From Ogataea parapolymorpha DL-1 (Eukaryota; Ascomycota; Pichiomycetes; Pichiales; Pichiaceae): a DNA stretch of 64,000 bases. Positions 49,701 to 58,051 of this stretch are shown one piece after another (the stretch's first letter is position 1; each line of letters begins with the position of its first letter). The position numbers and the translations under genes were made by a program. The notes under the pieces were generated by a model. It searched no databases, was not told where the DNA came from, and was given only the letters and a program-made list of their open reading frames with translations. The stretch is from positions 248,001-312,000 of the forward strand of contig NC_027861.1 in the NCBI RefSeq assembly GCF_000187245.1, in the 5' to 3' direction.

Positions 49701-51984
49701 TAAAATCATCCATTTCTTTTTCCTCTTCATTATATCTGGACTTTTTTTCATCGTCGTCAACTAAGATCCTTTCAAGAATTTCATTGGAAGCATCACTTTC
49801 AGTAAAGGTTTTGAATATTTTCATTTTTGATAGTTGGACTTCTATGTTTGACCTATTCAATCGTGGAATATTGGGAAAGTTGACCATTAGAATGTCAAAG
49901 CGTACAGATTTCGAAATGTTAGCCATGGTGGTCAAGATCGTGGACAGCACTTCAGAGTCGAATGAAGAGAGGTGTTGCAGATAGCACATTTGACACCATT
50001 TTGTTCTGAGCCATAGCTGCGAGCATACAGTATCCAAATCCATGTTCTCAAAATAGTCATTCAATATTGCAATCCAGCGCTCAATCCTTCGTGATGTGAT
50101 CTGTTCTGTTTGGACAATTTCGTTATACAAAGCTTTGGTTCCGAATTTTTTGAGCTTTTGATCCACTTTCAAAGAGATGAAATAATCGACCAAGATCTCA
50201 AGAACTGAAACGCCGAACGATAACCCACCAATATCCGTTGGCCCGTTTTCCAAAAGACTGTTGCTCAATTGTCGATACACATAGAGACCAACAGCATCAG
50301 TGAATAGACGCAGCTGTTTCAGAGATTCTACGCTCGTAAATCCGTCTGTAACAAGCGTTCCCCCCAACTCCCTGACTGAAAATAAATAATTTAAAATTGA
50401 TAATCGGATCTGATTGAACTGTAAGCGAGTCCCAGTAATGGATGAGATCACAGTCTTCAATCCGCCATCGTCTAATTCTTGAAATGACCTTCTCTCCTCT
50501 AGTGTATCTTTGCTCAACGAGCTAAGAATTTCTTTCACCGAAGCTTCTTTGCTCTCTTCATTGCTATGTCCGTCTTCGAGTTTCACAAAAAGGGTTTCTG
50601 TATCCTCTTTATTCCACTTATCGAATATATGAGCCAAGTCGTAGTACTCTTGGAGCCCACTTTTTGATTGAGCATTGGGAAGAAATGCTTCCGTTAATTT
50701 GCCGGATCCATCCACTACGACACCGCAATACAGCAAATACTGCGGTAATGTTTGTTCCAGGAACAAGAATTGTGACACGAAAGCTTCATTGCTGAGCTCG
50801 TTCACCTCTGCTTCTTTATTAGCCCTTGTTTGTCGTTTCGTAACAGTAGGAGTGGTAGAAACTGCCCCTTTTTGATGTGTGTCTTTAATGCCCTCTTTTT
50901 CTTGCTGAGAATCCTCAGCAGCAGATAGGTTCACCCTGGACGGTGAACCTGAATCCTCGTTGTCAGGAACAACTGTCACATCATTTTCTTCTGCTTCGTC
51001 CTCTGCTCTAGGTTCCGATTCTTCCTGATTTTCCCCCGTCTCCACTAGTTCGAAATTGACCCCCTCAATGGGACGGTCAGTAAGAATGTAGCTGTCATAT
51101 ATTTTTGATCGCCCTTTTTTGGGTAAGAGCTCGTTAAGTTTTTTCAAAAGCTCTTCTAATGCCACCGAATTATCGCGACAGGCAAGGGTGACAGAATGCC
51201 ACTCTGGCTCCTCTTGATTGAAGTTCTTAAACTGCTCGGCGGTTGGAAACGCATCCATTGCAATCTCTTTGCGGGGTGTGGCTCTGTTCTCGATACCCAC
51301 TAGCAATCTTGAAGAAGCGGATTCAACACCCATTTCCTGTAGATATTCTTTGTAACTGCGCAGAAGGCTGAGTTGACTCGGTAGCAATTGGCCAAGATGC
51401 TTTAGATTATATTGGATATCATCTTCTTCAGTGAATGCGGTTCCAGCACGCGGCTGAGTCTGAGCAGTGTGTTCGGTCTTGAGCAGTTCGTACTCGTATG
51501 CAAATCGGCTCAGCTTTTTGATCTTCAAACGTTCAAAAATTTGAATTAAAAGCTCTATAAGTTTCAGATCACCTTTACCATGACACAGCGCTGAAGTCAA
51601 ATCATCAACAGCGTCATTGAAAAGTTCAAGGTTGTTTGAATGATCGTCACCATCAAGTCCTCTTTTAATTTGCGCCAGCTTCAAGACACCACGGTTGCGA
51701 AGACAAAGATATTTGAGTGTTTCAATAGCGGGATTATTCGTCGAATTTCTAGTAGTCAAGACTTCCATACGAAAAAGCTCCTGGTACTTGGCATTGGCTT
51801 CGTCATAATTGCCTTGTTTTTGAGCACTTAAAGCCTCTTCGAATAATTTAAACCCAAGCTCAATCTGCAGCTCTCGAGAGTGCTCCTCAATATCCTTTTC
51901 ATCTTCAACATGGTTGATTGCCGTGAAGGTAGAATGGCGAGGCTGTATTTGTTAGATATCAAATGCACATATCCTACTTACCAT
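46780..51984 (-). CDS. HIR3: Histone-regulator complex subunit Hir3 (CABIN1 like; one intron)
   Basis: A 1721-residue TPR protein of the HIR histone H3-H4 chaperone complex. Exon 1 is only the ATG (51984-51982); a 39-nt intron follows; exon 2 begins PRHSTFTAINHVEDEKDIEE and then reads IELGFKLFEEALSAQKQGNY, the first TPR, as in Hir3/CABIN1. Helical TPR-like sequence continues throughout, with an acidic disordered insert at about 330-400. Length agrees with S. cerevisiae Hir3 (1648). Without the intron the first ATG in frame is at 51768, which would remove the conserved N-terminus. Confidence 0.82.
51943..51981 (-). other. Intron of HIR3 directly after the start codon (39 nt)
   Basis: GTAAGT begins at 51981, immediately after ATG; branch site TCTAAC; the 3' end is ACAG at 51943. 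Phase 0, joining ATG to CCT CGC CAT. The conserved STFTAIN motif then follows in frame. Confidence 0.78.
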
Positions 51985-52095
51985 ACTTCAATGACTTTTG
52001 AAAAATGCACTTAGAAAATAATACGTATTTTAGGGGTGTATTATATATACAAAAGCGAAAAATATCATCAAGTCGTCTCGAACGCAAAAAAGCTT

Positions 52096-52800
52096 TCACC
52101 TAATTGATGGAGAAAGAACTGGACGAATAACTTCGTCCTTTAACAAAGCAAGTTCATCAACTTGCTCTTCTGAAATCTTGTCTAAGATATTTAAGGCCAT
52201 TTGTTCAGCCAGTTTGTCGTTTTCGGTCATGTCAAGGGTTTTGTCGAAATGATCAATCTGGTTTGCCTTTGCAAAAATGGACTTATCATTGTTTATATGT
52301 GGAGAGGGTGGAGGCTCAGTTATAGGTAGGGAGTAATTGGTTTCGGTTTTTGAGATAGCCGAATCGAATAAATCTATAGTAGGCGATAACATAGATACCG
52401 TTGGGGTATTGGTGGAATTAAAACTCCCCATATTCTGATTGACTGGTCTTTGGCCAGAAGTCTTGATAGGCGATGACTGAAGGGGGAATAAAAGCAACTC
52501 GGAACTTGAACGGGGCATGATTGGGGTAAGTTGTTCGGTACTGCAAGGCAACGAGTTCTGATCCTCAGGGTCGTATGGCAGCAATACCACCTCTTTCGAC
52601 ACTGATGAGCGCTGAGAGTCGGATGGTGGTTGGATGCGTGATGGCGAACTTTGGTCACTTTTTAATTTGGTGGCGAACGATGTCACCCTGGGGCAAAGAT
52701 CAAGGGGATCATTTAAAGGATTGGAGGGATCATCCGTACTTTTTTTCAGTTTGGCAAACTTCGAGCGGAGTCGAGTCGAAAATGATCGTTTCAAAACCAT
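52096..52800 (-). CDS. Uncharacterised Ser/Pro-rich protein, 234 aa
   Basis: An ORF from the ATG at 52800. No family recognised. Seen: a basic N-terminus (MVLKRSFSTRLRSKFAKLKK) that could bind acidic lipids or RNA, a long Ser/Pro/Thr/Asp-rich disordered middle with many SP sites, and a short helical C-terminus (about 195-225) with KLAEQMALNILDKISEEQVDELALL. It is divergent from the casein kinase gene across an 838-bp gap. Its function cannot be inferred. Confidence 0.55.
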   Translation of the reverse strand: MVLKRSFSTRLRSKFAKLKKSTDDPSNPLNDPLDLCPRVTSFATKLKSDQSSPSRIQPPSDSQRSSVSKEVVLLPYDPEDQNSLPCSTEQLTPIMPRSSSELLLFPLQSSPIKTSGQRPVNQNMGSFNSTNTPTVSMLSPTIDLFDSAISKTETNYSLPITEPPPSPHINNDKSIFAKANQIDHFDKTLDMTENDKLAEQMALNILDKISEEQVDELALLKDEVIRPVLSPSIR

Positions 52801-53638
52801 GGTAGTTTTGTATTCAAATACACCACGATGATAACGAAGTTCAACCAAATATAGATTGAAATATGATAATTTGATGAGTTCGGTCGCAAAAAAGCACAAC
52901 TACTTTTTTTCTGTGAAATAACGGTCGGCTGTGAAAAAAAAAGGAGCACCGCCACCACTTCGGACATTATTATTACCCTTTTTGGGTAATATCCGCCACA
53001 AACTTGGATCAAAAGAGCGAAATTTTGCCACAACGCGTAGATCTAGACCACAACAATGTCTCTCAGTGTAGAGGTGTTTTAGATATAGGACTATAATTTT
53101 CATGCCTCTTTTTGTGGGCAGAGGGAGAGGAGAGGGAAAGGCCGTGCAAATTTCGGCGCATACAGGCTTTTACGGACTGAGGAGAGGGTATTGAATCACA
53201 GACAGTCTAGGATTGCATAGCTTACTTAAATTGTAACTAGTGATTTTCGAAACCTGCTTTTGTACCTAGGAGCTGTCCTGAAAGCAAAATCAAGAGCGGC
53301 AAGGTCACTATTGCGATTTTATTTTTTAGCTCCTTGCTTCTGCGTAAATTAGTTTTTATTGCCGTAGGTGTTCATTCGTTCAATTTCAAAAAATCAAAAC
53401 ATTTTCCTCAGCAGGTCCATCGATTTATGTTTTTTTAAAGACACACTGGCATCTGACAATAATCATCCCCTCCCACTTGACAACATTTTGCAGCAAAAAT
53501 TGTTGTTTAGAACAATATTCGCCTAGTGGATCTCGTGTCTAAATTTCTGATAAAAGGGTTTACAGCAAATAAGAATTTGCATAAACCTTTCGTTTATTTC
53601 CTTGCATTCCTCAGCGGATCAGTTTTACACCTTGGCAA
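52801..53638. other. Long divergent intergenic region, 838 bp
   Basis: The longest gap in the window, between the 52800 gene (minus) and the YCK gene (plus). It contains poly(T)/poly(A) tracts, an 8-bp-arm inverted repeat at 52971-52991 and a purine-rich GAGGGAGAGGAGAGGG-like patch around 53120-53140. A long regulated promoter or leader for the kinase is likely. No tRNA or coding region is evident. Confidence 0.55.
52971..52991. repeat. Perfect inverted repeat TATTACCC-TTTTT-GGGTAATA
   Basis: Two 8-bp arms (52971-52978 and 52984-52991) separated by five T. Each arm contains TTACCC/GGGTAA, the core of Reb1-type sites, but the preferred CGGGTAA form is not present. It may be a dyad for a dimeric factor. 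Confidence 0.6.
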
Positions 53639-55171
53639 ATGTCCACAAGACCAAACCACTCTTCTCCTGCAGCAGCAGCAGCACTGGCAGCGTCCAATAA
53701 TATGACCAACGCAAACGGATATCAGCAAAATCCGTCAACAACCGCACAATACTCTTCGGCCAGCGCTCCTCCTCCTATGCAGGCACAGGCTCCGGCAATG
53801 GCACAACAACAACAAATGCAGCAAAACTCATCCAGCTCGAGCTCCCAAGTGGTGGGACTCCACTATAAAATCGGTAAGAAGATTGGTGAGGGATCTTTTG
53901 GTGTTATATTTGAGGGAACGAACTTAATCAACGGCATTCCAGTTGCGATCAAATTTGAACCTAGAAAAACCGAAGCTCCGCAACTCAGAGATGAGTACAG
54001 AACTTATAAGCATTTGAATGGAGTAAAAGGTATTCCAAGTGCATACTACTTTGGTCAAGAGGGACTACACAACATTCTGGTCATTGATCTTCTTGGTCCA
54101 TCTTTGGAGGACCTTTTCGATTGGTGCGGCCGCAAGTTTTCTGTCAAGACAGTTGTTCAGGTGGCTGTCCAAATGATTACTTTAATTCAAAGCGTCCATG
54201 AGCGAGATCTTATTTACAGAGACATCAAACCTGATAACTTTTTAATTGGAAGACATGGTCTTCCGGACGAAAATTCTGTTCACCTGGTGGATTTTGGCAT
54301 GGCCAAGCAATACAGAGACCCAAGAACCAAGCAGCATATACCTTACCGGGAGAAAAAATCGCTGAGCGGAACAGCTAGATATATGTCTGTTAACACCCAC
54401 TTGGGAAGAGAGCAATCTAGAAGAGACGATTTGGAAGCACTCGGACATGTGTTCTTCTACTTTCTCAGAGGGCAGCTACCATGGCAGGGACTCAAGGCGC
54501 CTACCAATAAACAGAAGTACGAAAAGATTGGTGAGAAGAAGAGAACAACACCAGTTCTGGACCTGTGCCACGGATTCCCACGCCAATTTGCTCAGTACTT
54601 GGACTATGTTAGAAACTTGCAATTTGATGCGGAACCTGATTACGAGGGATACAGGAGGCTCCTCTTGTCGGTTTTGGACGATATTGGTGATGTTGCTGAT
54701 GGTCACTACGATTGGATGGATTTGAATGGCGGTCGTGGGTGGGATGCCACCATTAACAAGAAGCCAAACTTGCATGGGTACGGCCATCCTAACCCACCAG
54801 GAGACAGACACCGCCACAGCCAACAGAGAAGACCTAGAAATACACAGCAGCCGACCGGCTCTGGTGCCGCTGGTACGCAGGCTTTACCTTCCTCAGCGCT
54901 TCCTGGCCAAGTTTACAGAACGCACGATACACAATCCGGCGACAGACCTCTGCCAAACTTGCCAGACAAGAGTGGCAGGTTTTCTCCGGCAAACCAAGGC
55001 TCGCCTCTTGCTCAACAGCAAGGCCAACAGTATCAGTATCAAAACATACAACAACAGCCTCAGGCTATCAGTGAGCCTATCAAGACTCAACCCGGAGCGG
55101 GAAAACAGGAAACGGCATCGAAAAAGAGCAGCAAGGGATTCTTTGCCAAGCTGTTTGGGTGTTGCTTGTAG
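53639..55171 (+). CDS. YCK2: Plasma-membrane casein kinase I (Yck1/2 type)
   Basis: A 510-residue CK1 kinase. An Ala/Gln/Ser-rich N-terminus precedes the kinase domain (about 79-370): GEGSFGVIFEG, the catalytic Lys in VAIKFEPRK, RDIKPDNFLIG, and DFGMAKQYRD in place of DFG-AR/K, with the KHIPYREKKSLSGTARYMS stretch typical of CK1. A Pro/Gln-rich tail follows and ends GFFAKLFGCCL, a palmitoylation signal used by Akr1 to anchor Yck1/2. Family knowledge: Yck kinases phosphorylate Mth1/Std1 in glucose sensing and trigger endocytosis of permeases. Which Yck paralog it represents is uncertain. Confidence 0.88.
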   Translation: MSTRPNHSSPAAAAALAASNNMTNANGYQQNPSTTAQYSSASAPPPMQAQAPAMAQQQQMQQNSSSSSSQVVGLHYKIGKKIGEGSFGVIFEGTNLINGIPVAIKFEPRKTEAPQLRDEYRTYKHLNGVKGIPSAYYFGQEGLHNILVIDLLGPSLEDLFDWCGRKFSVKTVVQVAVQMITLIQSVHERDLIYRDIKPDNFLIGRHGLPDENSVHLVDFGMAKQYRDPRTKQHIPYREKKSLSGTARYMSVNTHLGREQSRRDDLEALGHVFFYFLRGQLPWQGLKAPTNKQKYEKIGEKKRTTPVLDLCHGFPRQFAQYLDYVRNLQFDAEPDYEGYRRLLLSVLDDIGDVADGHYDWMDLNGGRGWDATINKKPNLHGYGHPNPPGDRHRHSQQRRPRNTQQPTGSGAAGTQALPSSALPGQVYRTHDTQSGDRPLPNLPDKSGRFSPANQGSPLAQQQGQQYQYQNIQQQPQAISEPIKTQPGAGKQETASKKSSKGFFAKLFGCCL

Positions 55172-55239
55172 ATGAGAAGGTGGGCCTAAGGGTGTACTTT
55201 CACTGTTTTTAAAAGTTTTATACTAGAGATCAAAAGTTT

Positions 55240-55245
55240 CACGTG
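55240..55245. promoter_or_regulatory. CACGTGAC element upstream of MET22
   Basis: TCACGTGA lies at 55239-55246, about 50 bp before the MET22 start. CACGTGAC is the Cbf1-Met4-Met28 binding form in sulfur-assimilation promoters, so control by sulfur status is plausible; it also sits near the YCK terminator. Confidence 0.5.
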
Positions 55246-55295
55246 ACTAAACTTTGTACGTAAGTACTGAAAAATTGTTCATGGGCTTGTTCAAG

Positions 55296-56351
55296 ATGTC
55301 AGCTTACTTGAAAGAAACGTACATTGCCCAATTGGCAGTCCAGAGAGCTACGCTTCTGACACAGAAGGTTGCTGCTGAGCACTTGAAAGGCGTTAGCAAA
55401 GAGGACCATTCTCCAGTTACGATCGGGGATTTTGGAGCCCAAGCAATAATCATCAATTCGATCCTAAAGAATTTCCCTGGCGATGAGGTTGTTGGGGAAG
55501 AGGACTCCCAATTGATCAAGGAGAAAAATCTTGGTGAGAACATTCTTTCTCAAGTTCAGTATGTTCAGGAGCAGGATTCCAGCAACAATGATTCTCTGGG
55601 CGTCATTGAGGACAGCAGCGCATTATGTGATATCATTGACAAGGGTCAATCCAAAGGTGGACGCAGCGGTCGCATTTGGGCTCTTGATCCAATAGATGGA
55701 ACCAAGGGTTTTCTAAGAGGAGACCAATATGCCGTGTGTCTTGCATTGATGGTTGACGGTGTGGTCCAAGTTGGTGTTATTGGCTGTCCAAACCTTCCCC
55801 ATGATTTAAACGACAGGAATTCACCTGTGGGAGGACTTTTTACCGCGGTCAGAGGCGCTGGGTCCTATTTCCAGGACCTCAAGTCCGATCTGGTATATCC
55901 TTTCACCAGAAGCATGAGAATTCAAGTAAATAATTCACTTCCTGTCGAACAGGCCAGAGTCCTAGAGGGTGTTGAAAAAGGACACTCTTCTCATGGTCTT
56001 CAAAAGTTGATCAAGCAGGCTCTCAATATACAAAGCAAGTCTGTGAACCTTGACTCACAAGTTAAATACTGTGCGCTGGCCAAAGGTGATGCCGAAATCT
56101 ACTTGAGACTTCCTAAAGACCCAGCTTACCGTGAGAAGATTTGGGACCATGCGGCAGGCACTCTTTTGGTTCATGAGAGTGGTGGAAAAGTCACTGATAT
56201 TTACGGTTCACCTCTAGATTTTAGCCATGGCAGAACATTGAACAGCCAAGGTGTCATAGCTGCTACTACCAACGTTCACGGCCATATTATTAAGGCCATT
56301 AAACAAATTATTGGTGAAAAGGGAGAAAAGTTGGAGGAATACTGTAAATAA
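55296..56351 (+). CDS. MET22: 3'(2'),5'-bisphosphate nucleotidase Met22/Hal2
   Basis: A 351-residue lithium-sensitive phosphatase of the IMPase family that removes the 3' phosphate of PAP and PAPS, protecting sulfate assimilation and RNA decay from PAP. Metal-site motifs are complete: VVGEEDS, ALDPIDGTKGFLRG (DPIDGT) and WDHAAGTLLVHESGG. Start chosen at the ATG at 55296 (MSAYLKETY), which aligns with the yeast N-terminus and has A at -3; an ATG at 55281 would add five residues. Length is close to the yeast 357. A CACGTG box sits just upstream. Confidence 0.94.
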   Translation: MSAYLKETYIAQLAVQRATLLTQKVAAEHLKGVSKEDHSPVTIGDFGAQAIIINSILKNFPGDEVVGEEDSQLIKEKNLGENILSQVQYVQEQDSSNNDSLGVIEDSSALCDIIDKGQSKGGRSGRIWALDPIDGTKGFLRGDQYAVCLALMVDGVVQVGVIGCPNLPHDLNDRNSPVGGLFTAVRGAGSYFQDLKSDLVYPFTRSMRIQVNNSLPVEQARVLEGVEKGHSSHGLQKLIKQALNIQSKSVNLDSQVKYCALAKGDAEIYLRLPKDPAYREKIWDHAAGTLLVHESGGKVTDIYGSPLDFSHGRTLNSQGVIAATTNVHGHIIKAIKQIIGEKGEKLEEYCK

Positions 56352-56446
56352 ACACGATGGCAGTGCCTCAATTCAAAGCGATTATTTAATATCTAGGTTT
56401 ATTGTATACTGAGATAATTGGTAATGAAAAAAAATATTAAGATCAA

Positions 56447-58036
56447 ATGTCACGTTCCAAGTTCGTATCTCTATTTAAAAGCTCGCCGCTATACGACTTT
56501 CTGATCCCCTTCCAACGAGCTCCAAACCAATGGGTTGCGCGCTATATCATAATCGTTTTCGCCATAATTGTGCGATGTGCAGTTGGTCTGGGACCTTACT
56601 CGGGACAAAACACACCTCCTATGTTTGGAGATTTTGAAGCTCAGCGACATTGGATGGAGATCACGACACAACTACCGATTTCGGAGTGGTATTTTTATGA
56701 CCTTCAGTACTGGGGGTTGGATTATCCTCCTTTAACTGCCTTTCATTCTTGGCTTCTAGGAAAAATTGGCTCCTGGACAGATGTTTCGTGGTTCGCTCTT
56801 GATGTCTCAAGAGGACTCGAAACTGACGACTTAAAATCTTACATGAGAATTACAGCTCTCTTGAGTGAATTATTCATTTATATCCCGGCAGTGCTAATGT
56901 ACACTAGATGGATGGGGAGGTATTACAACAAGGCTTCTCCTATTGACCAAACTATCATTGCGGCGGCCATCCTCTACCAGCCGTCTCTGATTATTATTGA
57001 CCATGGCCATTTTCAATACAATTCTGTGATGCTTGGTCTATCTCTCTTTGCAATTGTCAACCTCTTGGAAAACAACTATGCTTTATGCTCGGTATTCTTT
57101 GTGTTGGCTCTTGGTTTCAAACAAATGGCACTCTATTACGCTCCAATTTTCTTTTTCTATCTTCTTAGTGTCTGCATTTTCCCGTTCTCCAAGATGAACC
57201 TTTTGAGACTGGTTTCCATTGGAGTCTCCGTGCTTTTCACGTTTGTGCTGATGTTTTTACCCTTCGTGTACAAGGGCGGATTCGGGCAAATCATACAAAT
57301 ACTTATCCGCGTGTTTCCATTCGATAGAGGCATTTTTGAAGATAAGGTGGCCAATTTTTGGTGCGCTTCAAACGTGATCGTTAAGTACAGAAAAATCTTC
57401 ACTCAAGATCAGTTGAAGAAACTGTCTCTCCTGTTGACGTTGGCAGGAATCGCGCCCTCCTCCATCACCATTTTTATAAAGCCAAGCAAGAAATTATTTA
57501 CCTGGTGCTTGGCATCCTGCTCACTGGCTTTTTATCTTTTTTCATTCCAGGTGCATGAGAAATCGATTCTTCTGCCTCTGATGCCAATCACTCTTCTCCT
57601 CAACGAAGTTGATCCCGACGTCATATCTATGGTTTGTTGGATTGCCAACATTGCTTTGTTCTCCATGTGGCCGCTTCTCAAGCGAGACCAGTTGTCTCTT
57701 CAATATTTTGTTTTAGGGATTTTGAGCAACTGGCTCATGGGCAATTTGAGTTGGATCAGAATGTATTTGAGAATGGCTAAAATTCCCGTTCTTGCCAGGG
57801 AACTTGCAACGCCAGTGCTTCCTCACAACTTATTTTGGCGCTTTGTCATCATCAGTTCGTATACTCTGGCCACGTTACTACACATACTCGATTATTTTTT
57901 CGAGCCCCCAAAGCAGCTGCCACACCTTTGGGTGATCTCTAATGTCGTCCTATCTTTTGGCTGTTTCATGTTGTTTTGGTGTTGGACAAACTACAAAATC
58001 ATCCAGAAAGCAACCTCCAAGGTTAAAGCCAATTAA
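56447..58036 (+). CDS. ALG6: Dolichyl-phosphate glucose: Man9GlcNAc2-PP-dolichol glucosyltransferase
   Basis: A 529-residue polytopic ER membrane glycosyltransferase (GT57) adding the first glucose to the lipid-linked oligosaccharide for N-glycosylation. Seen: the luminal N-terminal loop with MFGDFEAQRHWMEIT, LPISEWY and YWGLDYPPLTAFHSW (catalytic Asp region), VDHGHFQYN-like IDHGHFQYNSVMLGL, and FPFDRGIFEDKVANFWC. These are diagnostic for Alg6 (rather than Alg8, which acts next). Length is near the S. cerevisiae 544. Confidence 0.96.
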   Translation: MSRSKFVSLFKSSPLYDFLIPFQRAPNQWVARYIIIVFAIIVRCAVGLGPYSGQNTPPMFGDFEAQRHWMEITTQLPISEWYFYDLQYWGLDYPPLTAFHSWLLGKIGSWTDVSWFALDVSRGLETDDLKSYMRITALLSELFIYIPAVLMYTRWMGRYYNKASPIDQTIIAAAILYQPSLIIIDHGHFQYNSVMLGLSLFAIVNLLENNYALCSVFFVLALGFKQMALYYAPIFFFYLLSVCIFPFSKMNLLRLVSIGVSVLFTFVLMFLPFVYKGGFGQIIQILIRVFPFDRGIFEDKVANFWCASNVIVKYRKIFTQDQLKKLSLLLTLAGIAPSSITIFIKPSKKLFTWCLASCSLAFYLFSFQVHEKSILLPLMPITLLLNEVDPDVISMVCWIANIALFSMWPLLKRDQLSLQYFVLGILSNWLMGNLSWIRMYLRMAKIPVLARELATPVLPHNLFWRFVIISSYTLATLLHILDYFFEPPKQLPHLWVISNVVLSFGCFMLFWCWTNYKIIQKATSKVKAN

Positions 58037-58051
58037 TAGATTCAAGTTATA

